Shown here: one piece after another, positions 25,534 through 33,506 of the stretch
Layout: each line of letters starts with the position of its first letter
How positions within the stretch are numbered: the first letter of the stretch is position 1
Assembly: GCF_021646545.1 (NCBI RefSeq)
Contig: NZ_JAKIRP010000001.1
Location: forward strand, 62,001-126,000
Direction: 5' to 3'
DNA: 64,000 bases
Origin: Chitinophaga filiformis
Lineage (GTDB): Bacteria > Bacteroidota > Bacteroidia > Chitinophagales > Chitinophagaceae
The notes under the pieces: model-generated
Told to the model about the DNA's origin: nothing
Databases searched by the model: none
Seen by the model: the letters and a program-made list of their open reading frames with translations, nothing else
Position numbers and translations under genes: made by a program

Positions 25534-27987
25534 ATGAGCCTTGCTAAACTATTCTGGCTGGGCAGCCTGGCGCTCGCCCTGCAATCCTATGGACAAACAA
25601 AAAAATTGCCGCTGGTTAGGGAACAGCTTTTCGACGACAACTGGCGATTCAAAAAAGACAGTCTGACCGGCGCAGAACAGCCCAACTATCCCGATGCTGG
25701 CTGGCGGACGCTGCACCTTCCGCATGACTGGGCTATTGAAGATCTCCCCGGACAGAACGACAGCACCATCATCGGTCCTTTCTACAAATACAGCCCGGCC
25801 CAGGAGCACGGCGCCTACGTTGTGGGTGGCACCGCCTGGTATCGGAAACAGTTCGTCCTGCCGGCTCTTCCCGCCGGACAAACCGTTGCCATCCGCTTTG
25901 AGGGAGTATACATGGACAGCGACGTCTGGATCAACGGACATCATTTGGGCAACCACCCCTATGGTTATACGCCCTTCACCTACGCCCTGACACCGTACCT
26001 GGCAGCTCCCGGACAAAAGAACGTGCTGGCAGTCCGGGTAAAAAATGAGGGCCTCAATTCACGATGGTATACCGGAGCAGGTATCTACCGGCATGTACAT
26101 CTGCTGATGCCTCCTCCTGTGCACCTGATAAAAGAGGGCACGTTCATCACCTGCCAGGAAGCTGGCAAACAAAAAGCCCTCGTACAAATAGCCACAGCCA
26201 TGACAGGCAGCGGCACAGCTACCGCACAGCGCATGCTACAGATCCGGCTGAAGGACAGTACCGGCCAGGTAGTGGCATATGCGTCACAGCCTGTCAGCAT
26301 TACTGCAGGCGACACCACCACTGTCATTAAACAACTCACTGTCAATAACCCGGCATTATGGTCGCCGGGAAGGCCCTACCTGTACAGCACAGAGATCAGT
26401 CTAACCGATACCACCAACATAAAGAACAGCGCATCCGCAGACCGTCTTGCAATAAAAACAGGTATCCGGAAGATCAGTATAAACGCCACCAGGGGACTGA
26501 CCATCAACGGTGAGAAAGTACTGCTGAAAGGCGGTTGCCTGCATCATGACAACGGCCTGCTGGGAGCTGCTGCCTTTGACCGGGCGGAAGAAAGGAAAGT
26601 GGAATTGATGAAGGCTTACGGGTTCAACGCTATCCGCACCAGCCATAACCCTCCTTCTGAAAAATTCCTGGAGGCCTGCGACCGGCTTGGTATGCTGGTG
26701 ATCGACGAGGCTTTTGATATGTGGATGAATCAGAAACATCCGCAGGACTATCACCGGTTCTTTAAAGCCTGGTGGCAACGCGACGTGCAAAGCATGATAC
26801 TGCGCGACAGGAACCATCCGAGTGTCATCATGTGGAGTATAGGGAATGAGATACCTGAACGGGCAGATAGTGCGGGACTCGTGCTCACCCGCCAGATGGT
26901 GAAAGAGATACGCCGCCTGGACAGCACCCGCGCTATTACAGAAGCAGAAAATGAGTTTTGGGAAAGGCCCTATAAATGGACCGCCACAGATGCTTCCTTC
27001 TCACTGCTGGACGTGGCAGGATATAACTACCAATGGCGTAACTATGCGATAGACGAAAGACGTGTACCCGGCCGTGTGATGTATGGCTCAGAAACCGTTC
27101 CGGCAGAGTTGTATCATGCCTGGAACCAGGTGCAGGGACTTCCCTTTGTGATAGGCGATTTCGTGTGGACAGCAATGGACTACCTGGGAGAAGCAGGCAT
27201 AGGGCATAGCACATATACCGGCAAGGGACAGGGAAGGCTTACGTTCCCCTGGTTCAATGCCTGGTGTGGCGACATAGACCTGATCGGTAATAAAAAACCT
27301 CAATCCTACTTCCGGGATGTGGTATGGGGAAGAAGCAATGTGGAAATGCTGGTACATACGCCCATCCCTGAGGGAATGAAAGAAAAAGTGAGCTGGTGGG
27401 GATGGCCCGACGAAGTACCTTCCTGGACATGGCCGGGCATGAACGGTAAAAATATGCAGGTAAGGGTCTTTACAAGAGGTGAGAAAGTTGAACTTGTATT
27501 GAACGACTTCCGGGTGGCGACAAAAACCGTATCAGACAGTACTCCGTTGACAGCAACCTTTGACATTCCCTATACGCCCGGCGTGCTGACAGCCTTTGCA
27601 TATGACAGCAAAGGCAATGAGATCGGTGTGAAGACGCTTGTACTTACCAATCCGCCACAAGGCATCAAACTAACGGCCGACCGTACACAGATTCCTGCTG
27701 ATGCGAACGAACTGGTATATGTGAATGTGGATGTTGTAGATAATCTGGGAAGAATTGTACCCAATGCGAATTTACCATTAAAGATCACCGTCAACGGGCA
27801 AGCCACACTGGCAGCTGCCGGTAGCGCCTGTCCAAATTGTCCCGCCAGTTTCCAGCAACCGGCGCTGACTACCTTCAGAGGACGCGGATTAGCCATTTTA
27901 AGAGCAAATGGACGACCAGGCGACATAAGCATCCAGATCGAGGGTGAGGGGCTTAAAACGGCTAAAATAAACATCCGGGCAAAATAA
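25534..27987 (+). CDS. GH2 beta-galactosidase
   Basis: An 817-residue exported retaining glycosidase. After a signal peptide (to about residue 20) come the sugar-binding jelly-roll domain (about 30-190), the Ig-like domain (about 195-315), the TIM barrel (about 318-600) and C-terminal Ig-like domains of the DUF4982 and GH2_C5 type (about 620-817). The acid/base is E439 in MWSIGNEIPER and the nucleophile E520 in MYGSETVPAE. RTSHNPPSEKFLEACDRLGM is the conserved barrel motif of beta-galactosidase-like GH2 enzymes. It is monocistronic and ends in a strong bidirectional terminator. Galactosidase is the most likely activity, but related specificities in GH2 cannot be excluded. Confidence 0.9.
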   Translation: MSLAKLFWLGSLALALQSYGQTKKLPLVREQLFDDNWRFKKDSLTGAEQPNYPDAGWRTLHLPHDWAIEDLPGQNDSTIIGPFYKYSPAQEHGAYVVGGTAWYRKQFVLPALPAGQTVAIRFEGVYMDSDVWINGHHLGNHPYGYTPFTYALTPYLAAPGQKNVLAVRVKNEGLNSRWYTGAGIYRHVHLLMPPPVHLIKEGTFITCQEAGKQKALVQIATAMTGSGTATAQRMLQIRLKDSTGQVVAYASQPVSITAGDTTTVIKQLTVNNPALWSPGRPYLYSTEISLTDTTNIKNSASADRLAIKTGIRKISINATRGLTINGEKVLLKGGCLHHDNGLLGAAAFDRAEERKVELMKAYGFNAIRTSHNPPSEKFLEACDRLGMLVIDEAFDMWMNQKHPQDYHRFFKAWWQRDVQSMILRDRNHPSVIMWSIGNEIPERADSAGLVLTRQMVKEIRRLDSTRAITEAENEFWERPYKWTATDASFSLLDVAGYNYQWRNYAIDERRVPGRVMYGSETVPAELYHAWNQVQGLPFVIGDFVWTAMDYLGEAGIGHSTYTGKGQGRLTFPWFNAWCGDIDLIGNKKPQSYFRDVVWGRSNVEMLVHTPIPEGMKEKVSWWGWPDEVPSWTWPGMNGKNMQVRVFTRGEKVELVLNDFRVATKTVSDSTPLTATFDIPYTPGVLTAFAYDSKGNEIGVKTLVLTNPPQGIKLTADRTQIPADANELVYVNVDVVDNLGRIVPNANLPLKITVNGQATLAAAGSACPNCPASFQQPALTTFRGRGLAILRANGRPGDISIQIEGEGLKTAKINIRAK

Positions 27988-28093
27988 GCCTGCTTGTTCT
28001 CTCCGTCTTCTCTGCTTCTTCTCTGCTTGTTCTCTCGAGCTTCGGGCAGTGATCATCCGGAGCCTGACTGACAAAATTGACATAAATCTGACC

Positions 28094-28129
28094 ATTATAC
28101 CAGTTGAATTTCCGTTCAACTGGTATAAT
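28094..28129. terminator. Strong bidirectional terminator between GH2 and DUF1275 genes
   Basis: A perfect 15-bp inverted repeat (28094-28108 with 28115-28129) with a 6-base loop is flanked by T-rich sequence on both strands and lies between two convergent genes. Confidence 0.85.
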
Positions 28130-28143
28130 TTTACCCTACTCTC

Positions 28144-28872
28144 TCATGTAATCCACCACTTCCTCAGACGGTGTAACAATACCGGGTATATGTCATAAAG
28201 GAGGATTGTAAGCAGTACCATAGGGATCACAAAAAAAGTAGCCATCCCTATCGCGTTAAACAGATACCCTCCCAATATCCCTCCTATAATGAAAAATACC
28301 AGCACCGTTACACGGATGTAGATCTTCTCTCTCAATACACGGGTATTCTCCACCTGCGGATGTAATAGATCAGACAATTCACCCGCCAGATCTGTGATCA
28401 GGCCAGTAAGATGGGATGTTTTGATTAATCCACCGGAAATCCTCGACACCAGGCCATTCTGCAATCCCATACAGAACAGTACCGCTCCCGTGATCGCCTC
28501 CCGCTGTAAATCACTGCCGTTATACACATCATTACCATAAATGGCCACTGCCAGCAGAATAATGATCTCGAGCACGATCGGTGTCGAGTGTGCGAAATAA
28601 GCGCTTCTGTAGTCCAGGGATTTGACAATAAAGTTGGAAACGAAAGCGCCGAAAAAGAACATGAATAACCAATACAGCACCGTGTATACTTCCGCCATAT
28701 CCTGCTCCGTGATCTTTCCTGCCAGGGTAGCAACATGGCCGGTGACATTCGAGACAAAAGATAAGAAGGCCATTACCCCTACCACATTGGTCATTCCGGC
28801 CACAGAAGCGGTAGAGGAAGCCAGCATCAGATTCTTTTTAAGGCTGCGCTGCCCGGGTTCATCGCGAAGCAT
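28144..28872 (-). CDS. DUF1275 (YoaK) family membrane protein
   Basis: A 242-residue integral membrane protein with about six helices. The family motif is clear: GMTNVVGVMAFLSFVSNVTGH near the N-terminus and GLQNGLVSRISGGLIKTSHL followed by TGLITDLAGELSDLL in the middle. The start at 28872 gives MLRDEPGQRSLKKN, the usual short basic opening of this family; a start at 28908 would add 12 residues. Function of the family is unknown, with a transport-like role assumed. It is divergent from a Bcr/CflA efflux pump across a short region holding a palindrome, so both may answer to the same regulator. Confidence 0.88.
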   Translation of the reverse strand: MLRDEPGQRSLKKNLMLASSTASVAGMTNVVGVMAFLSFVSNVTGHVATLAGKITEQDMAEVYTVLYWLFMFFFGAFVSNFIVKSLDYRSAYFAHSTPIVLEIIILLAVAIYGNDVYNGSDLQREAITGAVLFCMGLQNGLVSRISGGLIKTSHLTGLITDLAGELSDLLHPQVENTRVLREKIYIRVTVLVFFIIGGILGGYLFNAIGMATFFVIPMVLLTILLYDIYPVLLHRLRKWWIT

Positions 28873-28944
28873 ACAAGAAGTGGGTTGATGAGATGATGGA
28901 GGCGGCAAGAGTAATGCCAGTATTTTGTCCTGTTTGCTCCATTC

Positions 28945-28962
28945 CTATCTAGAAATAGATAG
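28945..28962. promoter_or_regulatory. Palindromic operator candidate in the DUF1275/Bcr divergent region
   Basis: CTATCTA-GAAA-TAGATAG is a perfect 18-base palindrome with 7-bp arms. It ends two bases before the -33 element of the putative efflux-pump promoter and lies in the spacer between two divergent membrane-protein genes, a position typical of a TetR- or MarR-type operator. No regulator gene is adjacent. Confidence 0.5.
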
Positions 28963-28963
28963 A

Positions 28964-28995
28964 TTGAAATTTCCCGATATGTTTAAATAATTTTG
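28964..28995 (+). promoter_or_regulatory. Bacteroidota-type promoter of the Bcr/CflA pump gene
   Basis: TTG (28964-28966), a 21-base spacer and TAATTTTG (28988-28995) match the -33 TTG / -7 TAnnTTTG consensus completely. Transcription would start near 29003, leaving a very short leader before the ATG at 29014 or 29026. Confidence 0.55.
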
Positions 28996-29013
28996 CAACC
29001 TTAAATATGAACA

Positions 29014-30255
29014 ATGGAAGCTAATATGACGAGCCGGAAGTATTGGTCGCTGATACTGATACTAGGAACAATGACGGCGCTTGGGCCATTTTCGATTGAT
29101 ATGTACCTTTCCGGCTACCAGGCCATTGCAGAAGACCTGCACACGACCACAGCCAGGATAGGACTTTCTCTTGCCAGCTATTTCATCGGTATATCTGCCG
29201 GACAATTACTTTATGGTCCGCTGCTGGACCGTTTTGGCAGAAAGAAACCGCTTTATGCAGGATTGACGGTTTACATCCTGGCTTCTGCCGGCTGTATCGT
29301 TGCTAAATCACTGGACTTCTTCGTGGCAGTGCGTTTTATTCAGGCAGTAGGCAGTTGCGCTGCTGCGGTAGCTTCTGTAGCCATGGTGCGCGACTTCTTC
29401 CCGATAAAAGACAGTGCGAAAGTATTTGCCCTGCTCATGCTGGTAGTAAGTGCCTCTCCCATGCTGGCGCCGACCATTGGCGGGTATATCACGGCGGCCT
29501 GGGGCTGGCAGATGATATTTGTGGCGCTGGGACTTATGGGACTTTTTCTGATGCTGACCTGTATTTTCTTTCTGCCGGAAAGTCATCAGCCGGATACCTC
29601 CATGTCGCTGAAACCAGGCCCCATTATTAATGGTTTCTGGGCAGTGATGCGGGAACCACAGTTTTATACATATGCGCTGACTGGTGCCCTCGCCTTCTCC
29701 GGATTATTTGTGTATGTATCTTCTTCGCCGGTAGTATTCATGGATATTTTCCATGTATCAGAAAAGCATTTCGGCTGGATCTTCGCCGGCCTGTCCGTTG
29801 GACTAATTGGCTGCAGCCAGTTGAACAGCCTGGCCATACGCTATTTCCGCAGTGAACAGATCATCCGTGTTGCCCTGCTTGGGCAGGCATTAGTCGGGAT
29901 CGTTTTTTCTGCCGGCACATATATGGGATGGCTGGGATTAGGTTCTACCATTATCATGTTGTTCCTTTTCCTGAGCTGCCTCGGATTTGTCAATCCAAAT
30001 GCATCTGCGCTCAGTATTGCACCTTTTAAAAAGAACGCAGGCAGTGCGGCGGCGTTGATGGGCGCTCTGCAGATGGGTATTGGCGGACTTGCCTCTACGA
30101 TCAGCAGCCTGTTTGATATGACCACTGCTGTGCCGATGACCGTTATCATGGCTGCTACTGCTGTGTTGTCACTCACCATGCTGCTGGCAGGACGTACACA
30201 GATCACTAATCCTGTTTTACTACAGGAAAGCAGTGAGGCTGTGGCCATTCACTAA
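29014..30255 (+). CDS. Bcr/CflA-type multidrug efflux MFS transporter
   Basis: A 413-residue inner-membrane antiporter with 12 predicted helices, member of the DHA1 Bcr/CflA group that exports bicyclomycin, chloramphenicol-type and other drugs with proton influx. The hallmarks are GPFSIDMYLSGYQAIAEDL in helix 1, GLSLASYFIGISAGQLLYGPLL followed by DRFGRKKPLY (motif A), and the antiporter motif region RFIQAVGSCAAAVASVAMVRD. An internal ATG at 29026 is an equally plausible start. It has its own promoter; the lipoprotein gene follows after 32 bases and may be co-transcribed. The exported compound is not predictable. Confidence 0.9.
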   Translation: MEANMTSRKYWSLILILGTMTALGPFSIDMYLSGYQAIAEDLHTTTARIGLSLASYFIGISAGQLLYGPLLDRFGRKKPLYAGLTVYILASAGCIVAKSLDFFVAVRFIQAVGSCAAAVASVAMVRDFFPIKDSAKVFALLMLVVSASPMLAPTIGGYITAAWGWQMIFVALGLMGLFLMLTCIFFLPESHQPDTSMSLKPGPIINGFWAVMREPQFYTYALTGALAFSGLFVYVSSSPVVFMDIFHVSEKHFGWIFAGLSVGLIGCSQLNSLAIRYFRSEQIIRVALLGQALVGIVFSAGTYMGWLGLGSTIIMLFLFLSCLGFVNPNASALSIAPFKKNAGSAAALMGALQMGIGGLASTISSLFDMTTAVPMTVIMAATAVLSLTMLLAGRTQITNPVLLQESSEAVAIH

Positions 30256-30287
30256 AAGATGTTATCTTGCGGTCAGCCATATATCCT

Positions 30288-31040
30288 ATGAAAAAGACTT
30301 TCTTATTTCTGCTTGCACTATTGAGTTTTCAATGCAACAGGCATTCTGCCAATAAGAACTTCGATCTGAAGATCAATGTAGATATTGGTAACTACAAGTA
30401 CACCCGCCATCCGGTCACAGAGGCAGAATTCCATGTATTAAAGCGTAATATCGCCAGAACATGGCCGCAACAGATACTGACCAGTAGCAGGAGCACGACA
30501 GAAAGCGATCGTGAAGCCATGCCGGTGTTGCAATCAAAATACACCATACAGGAATATATCCGTATTGCCAATGATATGGAAACCTTCAAAAAGGAACTGG
30601 TTGCTCCCGGTGAATACCTGAAAAGTACTGCGGCTTCTCCGGAAATTGCTGTGCTGGAATACAACAAGGTTTTTGCGCCTCTCTCTGACGAATGCATCGC
30701 CGAACCTGTTAACTACAGTGATCTTATCACGACTGCCATGCGCGGCATTCTGGCCGACAATAATATCAAACTGGAGATCTGTTATGGTTTCAAACAGATC
30801 TCCACCTTTGAGACCAAGTATACGATCTACGCCAAACTGGACAATACACTGCATACCGTTACATTCTCCAATACCAAAGGCTGCACACCAGACAACACCG
30901 CTATTTACCTCTTACTGAACAAAATACTGATGAGCACTGATATAAAAGAGCGGTTGGTGCGGTACAGTGATCATAACAGCCTGATATTTGTGCAGCCGGC
31001 CAGGTATGAAAGACTGGCAAGAAGACTTGCACAACCCTGA
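30288..31040 (+). CDS. Uncharacterised lipoprotein
   Basis: A 250-residue protein with a lipoprotein signal ending in lipobox S-F-Q-C (C17 from this start). The start at 30288 was chosen over 30267 because it begins the signal (MKKTFLFLLALLSFQC). The mature part is mixed alpha/beta, with an arginine- and serine-rich stretch about 55-75 and a conserved-looking CYGFKQISTFETKYTIYAKLD strand pair near 165-185. No family is recognised. It sits between the efflux pump and an ATP-grasp gene on the same strand. Confidence 0.7.
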   Translation: MKKTFLFLLALLSFQCNRHSANKNFDLKINVDIGNYKYTRHPVTEAEFHVLKRNIARTWPQQILTSSRSTTESDREAMPVLQSKYTIQEYIRIANDMETFKKELVAPGEYLKSTAASPEIAVLEYNKVFAPLSDECIAEPVNYSDLITTAMRGILADNNIKLEICYGFKQISTFETKYTIYAKLDNTLHTVTFSNTKGCTPDNTAIYLLLNKILMSTDIKERLVRYSDHNSLIFVQPARYERLARRLAQP

Positions 31041-31103
31041 TACGACTGTCGCCACTGCTGCCAGGTGAATGTAAAATTTTATACATTCACGTTATAAACA
31101 CGT

Positions 31104-32180
31104 TTGAAAAAGATGACCATGTCAATAACCGGAACCCCAGTCGCCCTCCTCTATCAGGCGCAGCAGCCACCAGCCCGGAATGGCATTCTCAAGCCTATGA
31201 AACCCGGCGGATATTCTGATAGCGGGGCGGATATTGCCTATGCGCTACGCGAAAAACAAGTGCTCGTAAGTACTCCTGTGATCCACCCACAACTTTCCAT
31301 TGATCTTGATTGGGTATTTCCTGATACGGAAGCCGGCATACTGCACGCCCTGGCTAAAGGCGCACAGGTACTATGGCTGAATACGATCTTATATAACGGG
31401 CACCCGGTGGAAGCGTTCCTGAAGAAGGGCATTGCCGCTGTTGGCCAACTGCCCCATAATACAGACCTGTACGACGACAAATGGACAACCAATAAACTAC
31501 TGCAAAAGAACAATCTACCCATCCCGCCTGCCGTACTGATCAGCCAGGACAACCTGTATGACTATCAGTTAAACTTTTCCTTTCCCGTAGTGGCGAAGCC
31601 TATACGCGGCAGGGGAAGTGAAGGTGTACGTGTTGCCAATACTCAGGAGGAACTGGATACCATCCTCCGGGAGATGCTGAGCGGAGAAAAATACGGCAGC
31701 GCTGTTTATGTGGAGAAGTACCTGCAGGGGCAGGAAGTGACCATTACGGTCATGCCACCCGGCCGATATGAGATTAAAGGCGTTTGCCAGGAAAAGATCA
31801 ATTACTGGAGCCTGCCTGCCGTGGAACGGTTTAATCACCAGAACGGCATAGCCCCTTACAACGGTACTGTTGCCGTTGTCCACAACAGCAGGGTACTGGA
31901 CGATGCCCAGCTGCAATCACAAAAGATCATTGCTATTTGCAAACAGTGTGAATCTGCTGCCGCCCTGGTGGGCGCAAAAGCGCCTGTGAGAATAGATTGC
32001 CGGCAGGATGAACAGGGGAATTATTTCATCTTTGATCTGAATATGAAACCTAATATGACCGGAGCTGCGCGTCCGCACAGACAGGATCAAGACAGTCTGT
32101 CTGCATTAGCAGCAAGGAAAATAGGCTGGAGCTTTCCGGATCTGCTCATAAATATGCTGCGACAGCAATGGCGTATGTAA
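31104..32180 (+). CDS. ATP-grasp ligase, D-alanine-D-alanine ligase-like
   Basis: A 358-residue cytoplasmic ATP-grasp enzyme that joins a carboxylate to an amine through an acyl phosphate. The N-terminal pre-ATP-grasp part (about 1-120) is followed by the grasp domain: FPVVAKPIRGRGSEGVRVAN (about 155-175) with the ATP-binding lysine and the glycine-rich loop, YVEKYLQGQEVTITVMPPG (about 208-226), and the metal-binding end D-C-R-Q-D-E-Q-G-N-Y-F-I-F-D-L-N-M-K-P-N (about 293-312). The order fits Ddl-like ligases, but the cell-wall Ddl has a different N-terminus, so another peptide or amino-acid ligation is possible. No biosynthetic cluster surrounds it. Confidence 0.82.
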   Translation: MKKMTMSITGTPVALLYQAQQPPARNGILKPMKPGGYSDSGADIAYALREKQVLVSTPVIHPQLSIDLDWVFPDTEAGILHALAKGAQVLWLNTILYNGHPVEAFLKKGIAAVGQLPHNTDLYDDKWTTNKLLQKNNLPIPPAVLISQDNLYDYQLNFSFPVVAKPIRGRGSEGVRVANTQEELDTILREMLSGEKYGSAVYVEKYLQGQEVTITVMPPGRYEIKGVCQEKINYWSLPAVERFNHQNGIAPYNGTVAVVHNSRVLDDAQLQSQKIIAICKQCESAAALVGAKAPVRIDCRQDEQGNYFIFDLNMKPNMTGAARPHRQDQDSLSALAARKIGWSFPDLLINMLRQQWRM

Positions 32181-32190
32181 GTATCTGAAA

Positions 32191-32487
32191 TTATTTGACC
32201 TTCAGTTTTTCCAGCATTTCTACGGTAAAGGCGTCTGCGGAAGCACCATATCCTGTTACCAGTATACCTTTTATACCGTTGGCTGATTCGATGGCATACA
32301 CCGCTGCCTCATCAGATGGATCAGTATTGCCCTCATAACGATATACGTCTACAATGCTGAAATCATTTACACCTATTTTGTTTCCCTCATTTACGAGATA
32401 ATTTCCTTCCAGGTTAAAATCGACGGTATATCCTTGTCCTTTTAACGCGTTAATAGCGTTCGAAACAGTGTCATAATGGTGTTCCAT
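32191..32487 (-). CDS. Small conserved protein often annotated phosphoribosylpyrophosphate synthetase
   Basis: A 98-residue cytoplasmic protein. Its pattern (YDTVSNAINALKGQGYTVDF, then SIVDVYRYEGNTDPSDEAAVYAIES and a closing GILVTGYG...LEKLKVK) matches a family common in Bacteroidota that databases often label phosphoribosylpyrophosphate synthetase, although it has none of the length or motifs of that enzyme. The label should not be trusted. It is on the minus strand, ends 10 bases from the convergent ATP-grasp gene, and follows a membrane-protein gene by 27 bases, so the two are likely one transcript. Confidence 0.8.
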   Translation of the reverse strand: MEHHYDTVSNAINALKGQGYTVDFNLEGNYLVNEGNKIGVNDFSIVDVYRYEGNTDPSDEAAVYAIESANGIKGILVTGYGASADAFTVEMLEKLKVK

Positions 32488-32514
32488 ATCTGTTATTTTG
32501 GGTGATAGAAATAT

Positions 32515-33009
32515 TTATTTGTAACCAGCAGGGCTTTTCTTCCATATTGCCTGCATCTTCAACAGCTTGATCAGATAGATAACTAATAAAATAAGTTCCA
32601 GTCTGAAAGAAGCGATATAACTGCCGGTACCGAACATTGTGTACAAACCTACGAACAGACAAACAAGGATACCCACTGCCGCGTCAACCAACCCCACTTC
32701 AATGGCCCAGTCCTTTTCCTGCAATAGACCATAAGAGGCTGCACCTTTTAAGACGAACAATACCACTACTGCCAACGTGATAAAAGAACGCTTATCCGAA
32801 CTCTCCAATCCGTACAAAGACACGTGATAGTCGTTTCCCATCAGGAACATCAGTGGGTACAGTGCCAGGGCAACTACTCCGGCGAATAAAAAGAAATAAC
32901 TGAATATCTTCAACCACCAGGTTAACAGTGTCCTTCTTCTTGGCAGCAGTAATTCTTCCAGGTCATCAAGCTTGTCGGCAATAATAGATTTGTCTTCCAT
33001 ATCATCCAT
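32515..33009 (-). CDS. Four-helix membrane protein of unknown function
   Basis: A 164-residue integral membrane protein. A 25-residue acidic cytoplasmic start (MEDKSIIADKLDDLEELLLP) precedes four predicted helices at about 32-52, 75-95, 105-125 and 130-148, with a basic C-terminus. An ATG at 33000 is an alternative start. No family motif is recognised. It is the first gene of a two-gene unit with the 98-residue protein. Confidence 0.72.
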   Translation of the reverse strand: MDDMEDKSIIADKLDDLEELLLPRRRTLLTWWLKIFSYFFLFAGVVALALYPLMFLMGNDYHVSLYGLESSDKRSFITLAVVVLFVLKGAASYGLLQEKDWAIEVGLVDAAVGILVCLFVGLYTMFGTGSYIASFRLELILLVIYLIKLLKMQAIWKKSPAGYK

Positions 33010-33506
33010 ATTAAGGGTTACTCAAGGCAAATATACGAACAACCCCTGCAGCCTGAAGTAAAAAAAGGACCGTTCCTGGAGAGAAACGGCCATTAACAAT
33101 CAAGCTCCACTGTATGAATAAAAGGAAGGATATACTTTGAAAATAATGCCGCAGCTCATCACATTACGCATCGCATTCCATAGTCGATAGACTAATAGTC
33201 CATAGTAAATCTCCGATGAATATTCCTGGCTATTTAACTATGTCTGATTGGGCTGTTGTTCATTTCCAAGCGCTATCTTCTATGAACTATTGCCTATCGT
33301 CTACAGATTGCTCACTATCCTTATAAGCTCCTGATTGACTCCCGTCACACACTGCCAAATCACGTGTTCATCCTCTTTACCTATGAATTTTCTGTCTGTT
33401 GATCCCTGTCTTTTACTGTCTGTTAATTTCTCTACAAAACTACCCTCCTAACGCCTGAATGTCAATTGCCTAATTACATGTTCTGTTGTACTTTTTATGG
33501 GAAGCA
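33010..33506. other. Long non-coding stretch downstream of the response regulator
   Basis: About 500 bases with no supportable gene in either strand. It contains the minus-strand terminator at 33060-33091, a small AGTC-GATA-GACT palindrome near 33182, and otherwise mixed sequence. It may be a long 3' untranslated region of the kinase/regulator operon, a small RNA, or the promoter region of the gene at 33009. Confidence 0.5.
33060..33091 (-). terminator. Minus-strand terminator downstream of the response-regulator operon
   Basis: On the minus strand a 7-bp stem (GGCCGTT/AACGG-CC with one bulged base) and a 10-base loop run into seven consecutive T residues. It lies about 415 bases past the response-regulator stop codon. 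Confidence 0.75.

Noticed and set aside
32191..32487. Phosphoribosylpyrophosphate synthetase function
   Set aside because: The 98-residue protein matches a family that carries this database label but has none of the enzyme's motifs or length.
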